Shown: piece by piece, positions 1 through 11,807 of the stretch
Numbering within the stretch: position 1 is the first letter of the stretch
Layout of the letters: every line of letters begins with the position of its first letter
Assembly (NCBI GenBank): GCA_032158295.1
Contig: CM063256.1
Location: 11,318,953 to 11,382,952, forward strand
Length of the DNA: 64,000 bases
DNA from: Pycnopodia helianthoides
Taxonomy: Eukaryota > Echinodermata > Asteroidea > Forcipulatida > Asteriidae
Direction: 5' to 3'
Program-made: the position numbers and the translations under genes
The notes under the pieces: model-generated
What the model saw: only the letters and a program-made list of their open reading frames with translations
What the model was told of the DNA's origin: nothing
Databases searched by the model: none

Positions 1-508
1 AACATCAGGCTAATTTTTGTTGCGTGCATTACAGCGACGCGAAGTCGCAACGCATGACTTACTAGCACACAAATCATACTGCAGCCTACTATGTATTAAG
101 TAATACTACTAATACAATAGTATTACTACAACTACTACAACTATACTTCTACTGCTGCTGCTTCTGCTGGTGTTAAAACTACTACTCTAAGGCTGTGATA
201 AAATGATAAAATAAAATGGTAATCAAATTATCACCGTACTAACACCCGGTTAATTTATACATCATATACTGAAATCCTAATAAACTATACAAGACCAGAA
301 AAGGGTGACTTGACTACGAAACAATGCCATTTTCACAAACATCCAGGCATGAAGAAAACGAGTGTATAAATTCGCCGGCTTTAAAAATATGAATCGGCAA
401 AAGCCAAACATTATTCTCAAATTTCAACAAGGTGTCTCACCTTTCACTGATTGTTTGAAAACCAAAGCTCAGAGGATTTACGTCTTTTATTTGATTCCCT
501 CTTTTCAG
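1..508. other. Left edge, probable intron upstream of IL-17 gene G1
   Basis: This stretch precedes a pyrimidine-rich tract and AG at 507-508 that looks like a splice acceptor for G1. It is AT-rich and includes a run of ACT/TAC-type short repeats around 100-190. The G1 frame stays open back to 362, but that part shows no signal peptide or domain and is best read as intron. No convincing first exon with a donor site was found here, so exon 1 probably lies left of the window. Confidence 0.5.
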
Positions 509-1021
509 ACACTCCTCAGCTCACTCCTCAGCTCCATTTGTCTGACTGCACTCCTGAGCTCGATGGCGATCGTGCAAGTCAACTCCAAGAGTTTGTCGTG
601 CGCAAACAACCCGGTCATCTCAATGGACACGCTCTACCCGACGACATCGATCCTGGCCGTCCACCCCATGGATGACGTACCACTGACCGGCGGCGCAGGC
701 GCGGTCCCCAGCCCCGTGTGTCCCACCCAGCGACCCAACAGCAACTCGCCACTCAGCAAGCGTCAAACGTGCCCCGTCGACTTCGTCACCAACTTCGACC
801 AGGACAGGATACCGGCTGTGATCCAGGAGGCCAGGTGTCTCTGCACCGGCTGTCTTGACCACATGACGGGTCATATGTCCACGCTGTTCCGCTGCGAAGA
901 AGTCAAGTACCCGATGCAAGTCCTCCGTAAGCAGAACGCCTGCTCCCAGGGTCTCGTAAAGTACGAGCTGACACGCGAAGACATCACTGTAGGTTGTGCG
1001 TGCCCCCAGTTTTTCCTGTAA
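509..1021 (+). CDS. IL-17 family cytokine G1 (main exon, 5' partial)
   Basis: Secreted cytokine of the IL-17 family, which is expected to act as a dimer on IL-17 receptors. The exon encodes 170 residues after a probable acceptor at 507-508. It opens in a Leu/Ser-rich hydrophobic stretch (LLSSLLSSICLTALLSS) that would form most of a signal peptide. The IL-17 core follows: a Cys-Pro, then CPVDFV, an acidic loop DQDRIP, the CLCTGCL cluster, a Cys before the KYPMQVLR strand, and a terminal GCACPQ. The usual CPW tryptophan is Val here. The protein ends soon after the last Cys and lacks the Asn-Arg-Pro-Pro tail seen in other genes of the window. The initiator Met is assumed to be in an upstream exon; an in-frame ATG at 389 would add an unlikely long N-terminus. 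Family call is firm, exon 1 is unknown. Confidence 0.85.
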   Translation, partial: TLLSSLLSSICLTALLSSMAIVQVNSKSLSCANNPVISMDTLYPTTSILAVHPMDDVPLTGGAGAVPSPVCPTQRPNSNSPLSKRQTCPVDFVTNFDQDRIPAVIQEARCLCTGCLDHMTGHMSTLFRCEEVKYPMQVLRKQNACSQGLVKYELTREDITVGCACPQFFL

Positions 1022-1897
1022 AAAAACTAGGTGCAAGCACTTTCATTCAAACAGAAATGAAGAGTACATTACTCTTAATATTATGCATCTTTGATTGGTG
1101 ATAAAGTCTCCCTTATGACTAAAAAAATGTCTGACCAAATCTCACCAATGGCAAACGAACAAAGGTAATAATGTTCCTCAAAACGTGTGATTTCAAAACC
1201 TTCCAATGTTTTCATTTCAAAAACGATTCACTGAGGCAGAGTTTTCAGGTTCTTTAATATTTATATTTCAGTTCAACTCAGAATTTACAGAAACACATTA
1301 TTTTTTTAAAACGGCTGATTTATATTTATGTAATTTATTATTTATTGTACTATCTCCTACTCGGGTGTATTTATTTGGTTTTAAACAAGTTAAGTATTCG
1401 CCCAAATGTATTTTTTACATTTTACATAATCTATTTAATATTTATCAAGTATATTTGAAGCACTTTGCTTAAAATTTTGAAACCCACAGTATGTGCTGAT
1501 GACCAAAAGTAGTTCCGTTTTAAGGAACACAATTTACATAATTTATGCTGTCTTATATTCAGGCATGCCGAGTATGAATATAATGTATAGGATTGAACAT
1601 GAGATTGTTGAAAGGAAAGCAACAGCGTTTAATTCAGGGAAACTCTGAAAGGAGTTTCTCGTCACAAACATTTTGTTTTTCTAAAAAAAGTTATATATAT
1701 ATATATAAATACATTTATTTTTGTAAATGACACACATCAGCATGAGCGATACTTATTTGAACATCAAGAAACTACCAGATTCGGGTAATAATTGATTCCG
1801 ATCAGTGTCATGTGTTAGTAACAAATCGTGGACCACACGCGGAAATCCACACATGACCATGATCAACGAAAACAAAAACAACCCTGGCCTCTGAACA
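1022..1897. other. AT-rich intergenic stretch after G1
   Basis: Holds the presumed 3' untranslated region of G1, T-rich sequence and a short TA run at 1693-1708. No gene, RNA or clear mobile element was recognised. Open frames here are short and of biased composition. Confidence 0.4.
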
Positions 1898-2077
1898 GGG
1901 CCAAATTTCATAGAGCTGCTTAAGCAAACAATACTGCTTAGCAAAAATAAGCAGGATACCAGCCACACATAGTACATGTGAGATGGCATTTTTGCTGGCA
2001 ACCTCATTCTGGTAAGCATAATTTTGTTGTGCTCAGCTACTTTTGTTGTGCTTAAGCAGTTCTATGAAACTGGGCCC
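1898..2077. mobile_element. Inverted-repeat MITE (GGGCC..TTTCATAGAG family), copy 1
   Basis: The left end reads GGGCCAAATTTCATAGAGCT and the right end is its near reverse complement, AGTTCTATGAAACTGGGCCC. The body is AT-rich, with repeated TTAAGCA and AAGCA motifs. This is the form of a non-autonomous DNA transposon; there is no coding capacity. A second copy lies 80 bp to the right. Confidence 0.65.
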
Positions 2078-2156
2078 TGGTTATATTATGTTTGACTTGT
2101 TCGACACTCTTCTCTTCTGGGTCCGAAATTACCAGCATTCCTGGTCCCCTGGGACC

Positions 2157-2356
2157 GGGGCCCAATTTCATAGAGCTGCTTAAGCACAACAAAGTAGATA
2201 AGCACAACAAAAAATATGCTTACCAGAATAAGGTAAACCAGCCAAACCACCGATGTCACAATGTACAATTTGTGACTGGTATCGTGCTCATTTCTGCTTA
2301 AAAGTTAATTGTTAAGCAACATTTTCTGCTTAAGCAGCTCTATGAAATTGGACCCT
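2157..2356. mobile_element. Inverted-repeat MITE (GGGCC..TTTCATAGAG family), copy 2
   Basis: Same terminal sequences as copy 1 (GGGGCCCAATTTCATAGAGC at the left, GCAGCTCTATGAAATTGGAC at the right) and the same TTAAGCA-rich interior. The short open frames on both strands here are shadows of this element. Confidence 0.65.
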
Positions 2357-3582
2357 GACCCTTGTCTGGGTCGGTACGACTCAGAGCCCGTGTCAAAAGT
2401 TACCCAGAAATGGGTCGAGCTGACGCAGATTCCGAGTTAGCATCCATTCGTTTTTCCTACAAACTATAGTTTCTGGGTCAGCCTAACCCCTTAAATGGTT
2501 TAGGCCCCATGGAACACGGAACCCTGGTATATTCTGAACCAAGGGGTTTTTAGAGTGCATTTTAAACAAAAATATCTGGACCATGGTTTAATATTGGACA
2601 GTCTCTTCGTGCCCTCCATTTTTGTTGATAGAATAGTGGTGAAAAAAGGGTCCTACTTCTTCATCTAATAAAAAAGAGAAACTCCGTGGCATGACTGCAG
2701 CTGCCTGCATAAAGTATATATTCACATAGTTTTTTAATTCCAGTAATGCTTGTCCTTATTGTATTGTATTATATTTATTGGTTATCGCTTGCCAGCTTAA
2801 ACGTAGTGCACCGAAAACGGTCGGAATTATTTTATAAATTAATATTTATTCAATTAACTGGCGTGATCAACATTTAGTAGTTTGAACAAAACAAATTGCC
2901 ACTGTTTCGAGTGTGTAATGTTATTTTCAACCGTTGCTTTATTTATTAACATTATGCATTAATATTTGTGTACACAGATTTACCAAAGCTGATTGTTATT
3001 TATTCAGATTTTATATTTTATAAATTACTTCAATCAGAGCTATTATAATAAACCTCTTAAGAAATATGCAAATTTATGCCGGTTTATTTGATCAAAGTGA
3101 TAAATTTATAAATGTCTCAATCATTTAAAATAGCTATATACATGAATTGCATGAACTTTATATAGAGTATTTAGAAGATATACATGTGTACATTAACAGT
3201 ATTTCGCGTGGTATGATCGCTAGAGTTTAAATACAATCTGAACTGTTTTCGTGAAAGACAGGATTAGTTTTTATAGTATTCTTCATTCAATCAGACGGTA
3301 GTATTTATTCAAAGTTTATTTACCTGTTTTGCAATAAATCTATGAAAGCAAAGACATTGTCTCTGTATTATATTTGTGTTCACTCAGTAATGTGCTTCCT
3401 TCCATCTTTGCGCTCCTCGCTTGTTAACACGGCATCTGATCACTGACAAGTTTTCTGACTTCTCCATAATTTTTAGTGTAGGGTCAATTGAAAAGAGAAG
3501 AAGAATGTGTTATGTGAAGGGGGGGGGGGAGGGGCAGCTGTACTTTTTGTCCTTCCCCCCAAAAGTTCAATTGTTTGTGTTC
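2357..3582. other. Intergenic stretch, AT-rich
   Basis: About 2380-2520 contains repeated TGGGTC / GACCCA motifs (for example ACCCAGAAATGGGTC) that recur near 8760-8880 and 9560-9760, suggesting an old repeat family. From 2600 to 3400 the sequence is very AT-rich with no recognisable gene. A G run lies at 3521-3532. Confidence 0.35.
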
Positions 3583-4265
3583 TCTCCTTGGCCGAGTTAC
3601 CCCATGAGTCCTTAGCTGAGTTACCCCGGGCCTCCTTGGCCGAGTTACCCCGGGCCTCCTTGGCCGAGTTACCCCGGGCCTCCTTGGCCGAGTTACCCCG
3701 GGCCTCCTTGGCCGAGTTACCCCGGGACTCCTTGGCCGAGTAACCCGGTACTCCTTGGCCGAGTTACCCCGGGACTCCTTGGCCGAGTTACCCTGGGACT
3801 CCTTGGCCGAGTAACCCCGGTTCTCCTTGGCCGAGTTACCCCGGGCCTCATTGGCTGAGTTACCCCGGGCCTCCTTGGCTAAGTTACCCCGGGACTAATT
3901 GGCTGAGTTACCCCGGGACTCCTTGGCTGAGTTACCCCGGTACTCCTTGGCCGAGTTACCCCAGGACTCCTTGGCCGAGTAACCCCGGTACTCCTTGGCC
4001 GAGTAACCCCGGTACTCCTTGGCCGAGTTACCCCAGGACTCCTTGGCCGAGTTACCCCAGGACTCCTTGGCCGAGTTACCCCAGGACTCCTTGGCCGAGT
4101 AACCCCGGTACTCCTTGGCCGAGTTACCCCGGTTCTCCTTGGCCGAGTTACCCCGGGCCTCCTTGGCTGAGTTACCCCGGGACTCCTTGGCCGAGTTACC
4201 CCAGGACTCCTTGGCCGAGTTACCCCGGGACTCCTCGGCTGAGTTTTCCCGGGACTCCTTGGCTG
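3583..4265. repeat. 24-bp minisatellite (about 28 copies)
   Basis: Tandem array with period 24 bp. The core unit is CCTTGGCCGAGTTACCCCGG followed by a variable four bases. Because 24 is a multiple of three, several frames on both strands stay open and give 8-residue periodic peptides (for example SLAELPRA on + and AKESRGNS on -). Neither end joins a recognisable protein, so it is scored as a repeat and not a gene. Confidence 0.9.
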
Positions 4266-5226
4266 TTTCACCTTGTAGATGCTTTGGCTGATTCACTCGT
4301 GAACTTCTGGGCCAATTTACCCAGGAGTCATCGGGATATCCTAAAGGGGGATTTCCCCAGCTGATTCATAAAGTGGGTTTTCTGCAAGGGATGACTCATT
4401 CGGCCTTGCGTTTTTACTCAAAAGTGCACGTTGTGCCGGGCCGTGTTTGTGTAAATAGCGTGGCACAGAAAACACCATTACATAGAGCGCGCTGAACTCA
4501 ACATTTGTAATAGTCTTTCATCCATCGTAGCTTGTGTGTGTGTGGGGGGGGGGGGGGGTATGGGCACATTTTGACGAGTGCGTATACGGCTGCAATGAGT
4601 TTTACATGGTCTTGAAAATAGATACAGCACTCGAATTGCAAACTTACAGTTGTAATCATGTTCTACGAAAAAAGTAATCTGTAAGCACCAACATTAGAGT
4701 GCAGTTCTGGTCCTTGCTCTATGGTTACACTACGGACGAGTGATTTTTCTCTACATATCTGGAAAATTCAGATGAAGTTAATGATTTGTCTTCTCACACG
4801 ACTTCCTGTTTTGCGCTTCTTGACGGCTCGATAGGCAGGCCTCAATGTTTTAAATACTACGAATACCTTTTTTTAAAAAGAATGCGACTGCCTTTTGAAA
4901 TGTGATGACGGTGTAAGACCCGGAGTATGTTTTGTTGCCATTGGTTTTCAAGAGTTTCAGACCATTCAGTGAGGGCCGCTGTCAGCACTTGCTGATATAA
5001 GCTACAATTTCCATTGTCTTAACCACATCGTGCACAATAGTGCCATAATATCATAAACACTCCTATGCCATGAGATTCTAAAGCTGGACCATGCCACATA
5101 TCCCAAAGGGGTCACTTAATTGGCCAGGAGGGGGCAGCACAACACTCTGCCAACATCCTTTGTGTACAAAATCGGTATATCAGTTGCCAACGGTAGATGT
5201 CACCATAATATAAAACTTAATTATAG
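4266..5226. other. Intergenic stretch without recognised gene
   Basis: A poly-G/GT run lies around 4530-4558. No protein homology, RNA gene or clear transposon end was seen. Confidence 0.35.
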
Positions 5227-5603
5227 TTAAAGGCACTGGACACTATTGGTAATTACTCAAAATAATTGTTAGCATAAAAACTTACTTGGTAACGAGCAAT
5301 GGAGAGCTGTTAATAGTATAAAACATTGTGAGAAACGGCTCCCTCTGAAGTAACGTAGTTTTTGAGAAAGAAGTAAAATATTTTAATTGATTTTGAGACC
5401 TCACGCGTGAGGTCTCGTAATCAAGCATCTGAAAGCACACAACTTCGTGTGACAAGGGTGTTATTTCTTTCATTATTATCTCGCAACTTCGACGACCAAT
5501 TGAGTTCAAATTTTCACAGGTCTGTTATTTTGTGCATATGTTGAGATACACCAAGTGAGAAGACTGGTCTTTGACAATTACCTAAGGTGTCCAGTGTCTT
5601 TAA
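5227..5603. mobile_element. TTAA-flanked MITE, family A, copy 1
   Basis: The element is bounded by TTAA on both sides, with terminal inverted repeats AGGCACTGGACAC at the left and GTGTCCAGTGTCTT at the right. A small internal hairpin is built on CTCACGCGTGAG at 5400-5411. TTAA target duplications are typical of piggyBac-type non-autonomous elements (established knowledge). The minus-strand frame at 5282-5509 lies inside it and is not a gene. Confidence 0.75.
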
Positions 5604-5959
5604 GCAGACAAATAAGGCAATACATTAACCCAGGCCATATGTGAACAACACATTTAGCTTTAAAAAAAAATTAAAAAAATGAAAGAGTAAGAAAATCATT
5701 GAAGAAATGCAAGACAAACTTAACCTGTTTTAATAAAAAGCTTGTCAGCATGTGTTGATGGCGTGCCAGAGGCAAGTTGCAACACAAAACATGGCTTAGC
5801 TTCAGGGTTTGAAGGTCGCAGCCGTCCAAACACTTTTGTACCGGTCAAGTGTTGACGTGACACTCTTCTGGTAAAGATAGCCAGGATTGGCTTACAAGGG
5901 ACACGCCCGATCGAGTATGAACCGAGACAAATTTTGGGGGGTCATTGCTAATAGCTACC
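5604..5959. other. Short intergenic stretch
   Basis: No gene or element recognised. Confidence 0.3.
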
Positions 5960-6876
5960 AAAGAGGGTCTCCAAGCCCAATTTTAGTCAGTGATGCGTCC
6001 ATTTTCCATTAGATAGAGTCCACATGAAAAATGGTTTTCATGAAAAACACGTTTTAACCGCACGGTAAAATGGTGTAAACTGTCATTTTTTCAATACTCT
6101 TTTAGAGTAATATTTGAAACATGACGTCTTCGGACGTTATAAAACAAATACGTCTGTACATTCCAAAGACGTCTTTTTTTGCGCCAGTCAAAATGTAAAA
6201 ATCAACGCCGTTGTGATCGAATATCATTAAACATTCAGGAATGAATTGCAAGTTCTATGTACACAAATGTAAAGACTATATTTGAAATGTAACACCATCG
6301 AAAGTTTTTGTATTTCGAGAAAAATTGCACTTGAAGGGTATCAAACACAGTTGCAATTTACATCGTGTTAAAGGAACATTACAGAATTGGTAAGAAAAAA
6401 ACTAGTAAAATATACCTTTTGATCACAGATTTACATAAAACTTACATGATCTAATGATGATGATAGTAGAAAACATCCCTTGAAATATTTCTGTCTGAAA
6501 TGCCATATTTGATGAGAAATGAATAAACTAATTTTCCGATTGGAGTTTATCGCTCAGTGAGCGTTTTATTCATTTGTTGAATCTACATGTATATGATTTC
6601 ATGCAAATGTGTAATCGTTTTTTTTAAAACTATTTTCTCGTGACCCAGATGGCCGATCGATCTCAAACTTCTACAGGTTTGTCAGTTTATGTATATGGTT
6701 GATTACATAAAGTGCTTACACTGCCAGCAACTGTTTTGTTAGCAAAAACCATTCTGTAATGTTCCTTTAACGTGAGGTTTTAATAGAGACATGATATTTT
6801 TTTTCTTATGGACTCTATCTATTAGGAAAATGAGTATAGATCACAAAAGTGAATTTGCCCTTGGAGCCCCTCTTTA
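5960..6876. mobile_element. Inverted-repeat element interrupted by a TTAA MITE
   Basis: The left end AGAGGGTCTCCAAG and right end CTTGGAGCCCCTCTTT are near reverse complements. The right-end sequence recurs at about 34240-34256, so this is a dispersed family. A family-B TTAA MITE is nested inside at 6368-6770. On its left the host element carries GACGTC-rich sequence with internal inverted symmetry at 6121-6175. Non-coding. Confidence 0.5.
6368..6770. mobile_element. TTAA MITE, family B, copy 1 (nested)
   Basis: Bounded by TTAA. The termini are AAGGAACATTACAGAATTGG and CATTCTGTAATGTTCCTT. This copy sits inside a larger inverted-repeat element. Seven copies of this family are present in the window. 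Confidence 0.8.
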
Positions 6877-7915
6877 ACCCGTGTCGTCTCTATGGACAAT
6901 CGGCAGGACCCAAACCCGGTTAAGCCAATGAATGTTGCCCTGTATATCAGGCAAAATATTAAAAAAAAAACAAAAAAAAAAACATGTTTAGCGTCTGCCT
7001 TTTTGAAAAAAGGAGGAGGCGGGTTTTTTTTTTTTTTTTTTTTTTTTTAAACGGGTTCCTGACACATTTTTTCAAGACAACCGGCAGGGCTGTTTTTCAA
7101 GATGGTTGCCAGCTTTGTTTCTGTATGTTTTTTCGGTGTGGTAAAATTTAAAAGAATACGATGTTTATGTATTTTAGAATTGATTTTTGGGGGGTCAGAG
7201 ATCGTAAATACTGATCCTTAAAAAAAAAAAAAAAAAAAAAAAACAACCCCAAAAACTAAAGGAGGCGGCCTCTAGAAAAGAAGCGGGCGGGGACGCTAAA
7301 CGTGTTTTTAAAAATGTTTGCCCTTAATGTGGATGTTTGTAAACCAATTCCCCTAGCTGGTTTACACTCGACGAAACCAACTCCCTTGGCTGGTTTGCGC
7401 CCGACGAAAGTGAATCCCGAATTGATCAAAGTCTGCTCTTGTTGTTGATAGATTTGCCACAATGTGTTATCTCTGCGGGCGGGGGGGGGGGGGTGTCATA
7501 ATGGTTTGTGGTGATACCACTAGGTCAGATGTCCTCACAGCTTATCTCTTTTCAAATAGATAGAAGTGAAGTCGAGGGGGGGGGGGTAATATCAGAAGTG
7601 AAGGGCAAGTCAATATTATTTGTTGACAAAAGTTGACTAGGTCAATAGGAATACTTCCGATGACGCAATCCTAAAAAAATATCCGGTCCTGTGGACTTTA
7701 ACATAACGAAAAAGGATTTACAAAGCATGCCCCGTTGAATGAGGTATTCTCACCATGATCCACATGTAACAATTAAAAGTGAAGACATACTTCATAGTTA
7801 ACTCATGTTTTATGACTATAATAGCGGTATGCTGGTATGGATGACAACGTTATTGGCGCGTACAGCGGGAGAGAGTTTTCGTGCTTGAGTGCGTTTTGCT
7901 TTTAAAATGCCATGC
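6877..7915. other. Intergenic, homopolymer-rich
   Basis: Contains several homopolymers: poly-A near 6960-6981, poly-T 7026-7048, poly-A 7219-7242, and poly-G runs at about 7482-7493 and 7577-7587. A pair of similar 40-bp units with AACCAA(T/C)TCCC and GCTGGTTT lies at about 7344-7400. No gene recognised. Confidence 0.35.
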
Positions 7916-8073
7916 TAAAGCCCGGTTCATACTTTCCTGCGAATGAGAATGCGAAGCGAATATTGACGTCACAAATTCGCAACGAATAATTCGCATCGGT
8001 TGAGCTGTGCTCAACTCTTGCGAATTATTCACAGCGAAAACAGAGCATCCGCACGAAGTATGAGCCGGGCTTT
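7916..8073. mobile_element. Short MITE with AAGCCCGG inverted ends
   Basis: The left end TAAAGCCCGGTTCATACTT and right end AAGTATGAGCCGGGCTTTA are near-perfect reverse complements. The interior is rich in GCGAAT / ATTCGC. No coding capacity. Confidence 0.75.
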
Positions 8074-9192
8074 ACTTGGGGGTATGGTTTTCGTTAGAAT
8101 GCTTGCCTTTCATTAATTTCAGTGGAAACGTTGCTCATCTACTTGGACCCTGTGCTAAACAGATAAGTACGTGGCAAAATGTCAATCATAATTCTAATTG
8201 CCGCACCCACTGAACTGGCACGGGCCAACTTCAGATTGTTACTCTACCGGATTAGGCGTAAACTCGGTGGGCCCTTAAACTCTGGACCCCCCCCCCCCAA
8301 TGGGTTACAGGAAATGACAGAAGTTCAGGTATGAGTCATGCCATCGCTGAAGTTGTTCATATTGAAAACGCTATTAACACCCTGTTTGAACCTGGTAAAC
8401 AATTTGAGACAAGATTACACCTGATCTCCGCACTGCAACAAAAAGATTAATGATGTCATCGATGACGACATTTAAAATAGGCACCGGGGGGAACTTGGTT
8501 CTGAAGTTCGGTGGTCAAGTGCCGTCGGGTAGTAAGGGCCAGTGAACAATGACATCGGCCTACGTCATTATTCTACAGACACACGTATAGTAGTTACAAA
8601 AAACAATTGATTGATTGATTGATTAATTGTGTTTTTCCGAAAGGAACTTTCCCCATCACCCTGGGGACGGTTTACATCGACACTTTAAAGGTAGGGTCAA
8701 AGATTGTTTAGTTTTTTTGTCAACGTAATGTAACAGTCACATATAAAAGTGTTCACTCCTATGACCCATCTGACCCGAAAAGTGGTAATAATAAAAAAGG
8801 ATTATAAATTGAGTCATGTGTAATTTTGACCCATTTCTGGGTCATTTTGGCACCGATTCGGGGTTACACTGACCCAGAGAGGGGAATCGAGGGGGGAACA
8901 TTCGGCTAAAAACTCAGGAGGACACCCATAGAAAGTGTTGTATAAAGATTCAGTTTTTTTCCCCTGAGGAAATTCTCATAGAATTTCCAAAAGCGTAGAT
9001 GTGAAGAACAAGCGTAAGTCAACGGAGACGCATGAAAAAAAAGCGACCCACCTTTGATTATTGATGATGTTAAGTTTCTTTCATCAATATTGTTACCCCA
9101 GATTTCCCTCTAATTTTCTTAAACGAGTGATTGCAACAAGATTGTGCTGTGACTTTGTGTACACTCTAAATATGATCGAGTCAGAATGGACC
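8074..9192. other. Intergenic with repeat fragments
   Basis: Includes a TGAT tetranucleotide run at about 8607-8627. AAAGGTAGGGTC at about 8687 matches the end of the element found at 37229 and 42065. Repeated GACCCA-type motifs lie around 8760-8880. No gene recognised. Confidence 0.35.
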
Positions 9193-9536
9193 TAGCCTTT
9201 TGTCAAGGCCTTCGTGTCTTGGAGCTGCGATGCCAAGCGACTGAAATGGGAGACCACGCACGCGAGTGGCGCAGCCGAGAGGGCCTTTTCCAACTTGTTT
9301 GCGGTTTCTTATGTGTTTCTTAATAATCTCGACTTTTGCTACCCGAAACGGTAGCAAAAGTCCAAACCAATGCTTAACGCACGTTTCATATGAATCATTT
9401 ATTGCAAAAACCGCAAACAAGTTGGAAAAGGCCCTCGTGGCATCGCCACTCGGCTCGCGGGCGTGGTCTCTCGTCGTTCCAGTCGCTCCACTGTTTACAA
9501 AGCTGTCCAAGCCACGATGGCCTTGACAAAAGGCTA
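9193..9536. mobile_element. Foldback MITE with 9-bp target duplication (Mutator-like)
   Basis: The element begins TAGCCTTTTGTCAAGGCC and ends with the exact reverse complement. The inverted arms stay similar for about 120 bp on each side. It is flanked by GAATGGACC at 9184-9192 and again at 9537-9545, a perfect 9-bp target duplication. Long arms with a 9-bp duplication point to a Mutator-like non-autonomous element (inference from family knowledge). The overlapping open frames on both strands are products of the arms. Confidence 0.8.
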
Positions 9537-9545
9537 GAATGGACC

Positions 9546-10335
9546 CGGATCGGGGTTTCGTGGGACCTGACCCATTTCTGGGTCAGTATTACCCCAGAAT
9601 CTGTGTCAAAATAACCCAGAAATGGGTTTTAAAAAAATACCACGCAGAATCTGAGTTGAAAACTCCGACTTCTTTAACCACTCTACGGGTCGGCCTGACC
9701 CGTATATAGATCAGCCCCCCCCCCCCCAGGAGACCCGGAATCCGGGTCATTTCTGACTCAGTATTTTTTTGTGTGTGTGTATTTTGTGGATTTGGAACTC
9801 AAGGCAAAACGGCGTAGTGACTTTTTCCATGCGATTTTTTTTAGGGGGGCGGGCGATATTACTATAGATATCCTGTTTGGCCGTCCCATTCGGATTAGTA
9901 GTGTCAGTTTCGAAGACAGGAAGTTTCATGTAAAGACAATTTGGGGGACGATTGCAGAAACAAATAAAATATAAATAGTTGGTTTTAAAGATACGAATGT
10001 CTTTTATTGTGCTGCTTACCTGATTAATCAATAATGCTTTTTGTTAAATAACTAATAAATAAATAGCTTATAAACAGACAGATAAATAGTTAAATTACTC
10101 AATAAAAAGGTTCTTTTTTTTGCACTTTACTGTAAATGAAATCGACGAGAATATTTACTTTATAAATAATTATTTTATAAATAAGTAAGAACCTTCCAGG
10201 GCACTCATTTGGGCGAGGTAATGCAGCAGGTCTAAAGTGGGATTATGAAATGATACAATAATTCCTGCAAGAAACTCTGATACCAACCATTATTGATCCA
10301 GTGTAAAGGAAGGATTCACCATGCAACCGTACAAA
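9546..10335. other. Intergenic, AT-rich
   Basis: Contains TGACCCA / TGGGTCA repeats at 9560-9760, a poly-C run at about 9715-9727, a GT run at about 9769-9780 and AT-rich sequence after 9970. No gene recognised. Confidence 0.35.
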
Positions 10336-10337
10336 TA

Positions 10338-10554
10338 GACCCTTCCCATGAAATATGCAAATTGAACTCCGCGCGTGCGCACTCTCCCTACTGATTGGCA
10401 CTGAAAATGAGGGAACATTGCACCTTTATGTGTGGGACTGGTGGTGGCGTGACGCACACGCGTTTGTGCGTCTGCCTAGTGCACAACTCTATGGCGTTTG
10501 CCAACCAACTGTACGCATGCGTAAACGTAATTTACATATTTCATGGGAAGGGTC
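10338..10554. mobile_element. TA-flanked inverted-repeat MITE
   Basis: Flanked by TA on both sides. The left end GACCCTTCCCATGAAATAT and right end ATATTTCATGGGAAGGGTC are reverse complements over nearly their whole length. The interior carries GCGCGTGCGCAC and ACGCATGCGTA palindromes. TA flanks fit a Tc1/mariner-type non-autonomous element. Confidence 0.7.
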
Positions 10555-10908
10555 TATTACAGACTAGGTATTACTATCTACTTTCTTCAAAATAAATATT
10601 TCGAAATAAATATATCGATCTTTATAACTTTTGTCACGAGAAAATATAAGTAGATATTAGGAGAAATATGAATTTTGAAAATAATTACTCTGATTTGAAA
10701 AATCTATACATACAAAAACACAAATAGAACTGCAAAGTGAATTCAACTTAATAATTTGGGTTCCCACAGGGAACGTCATTTTGTTTCCACATAGTGGACT
10801 ACATTCATTCTGTTTCATTATAAATGAATCGGTTTCTACTTCAGTGCAATACACATATCATTCCAATCAACTTCCTTCCAAACGTCAGCCGCTGAATGAA
10901 AAGTAACA
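10555..10908. other. Intergenic, AT-rich
   Basis: No gene or element recognised. Confidence 0.3.
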
Positions 10909-11298
10909 TTAAAGGTACACGTTGCCCTGAATCGGCCGAGTTGGTCTAAAAAAAAAAAACGTTTGTAAACCGTTTGTTATAAGATGCATATGGTTAGAGA
11001 GATGTTTTAAAAGTAGAATACAATGATCCACACAAATATGCCTCGAAATTGCGTGGTTTTCCTTTTACATCGTGAACTAACACAGTCGGCCATTTTATGG
11101 AGTCAAATTTTTGACAAAATGGCCGACCGTGTTAGTTCGCAAAGTTCAAGGAAAACCATGCAATTTCGAGACATAATTGTGTGGATCATTGTATTCTACT
11201 TTAAAAACATCTTTCTAACCATTTGCATTTGATAACAAACGGTTACAAACGTTTTTTTTAGACCAACGCACTCGATCCAAGGCAACGTGTACCTTTAA
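10909..11298. mobile_element. TTAA-flanked palindromic MITE
   Basis: TTAA borders, with ends AAGGTACACGTTGCC and GGCAACGTGTACCTT. Almost the whole 390 bp folds as one hairpin, with TTTTGACAAAATGGCCGACC facing GGTCGGCCATTTT-like sequence about the centre near 11110. A related fragment lies at 48190-48330. Confidence 0.75.
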
Positions 11299-11807
11299 AG
11301 AAAATGTCTGCATTTAATATTAAAGAAAACTAGATAAAAATTTACAACATTAGAAAGTTACACTCGATGGTTCTTGTCCGTGTTCAGTTTTTTTGGAAGA
11401 GTAGAATCGTTTAAAACCTCTAGCTCCCCATCATCAAACAAGTTACAGTTTCATTTTATCTAGAAAATATTGACCAAATTTGTTTTGTTTTCGATAGGAA
11501 TTTGTGCACTTGATAATGGATCGTGCTCTGATGTCACATGCGTCTCCTACTGTCTGTTCGTGGCTTGCCATTTGGGAGTCAATTTGTGTTAAGGATATTA
11601 GGGTAAGAGTCCAACCGCGCACGTGTGTACTAGCGGCCTAAAATGCGCCTTGCATGATATAATACAACACCATCCGAATCAAGCGACTTCGGCTACGGCT
11701 AATGGCAGCTGGCTAAGACGACAGCATAAAGGGACTTGTTGACGTTCCGGTCGTAGCCACTGCCGACCAGGCACACACAATCATGGACCAACTGACTTCC
11801 CCAACAG
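11299..11807. other. Intergenic stretch
   Basis: No gene or clear element recognised. Confidence 0.3.

Noticed and set aside
362..508. 5' extension of the G1 frame
   Set aside because: It has no ATG-linked signal peptide and lies before a good splice acceptor, so it is more likely intron.
3879..4296. 8-residue repeat proteins on the minus strand
   Set aside because: Products of the 24-bp minisatellite. No unique protein sequence on either side and no start context.
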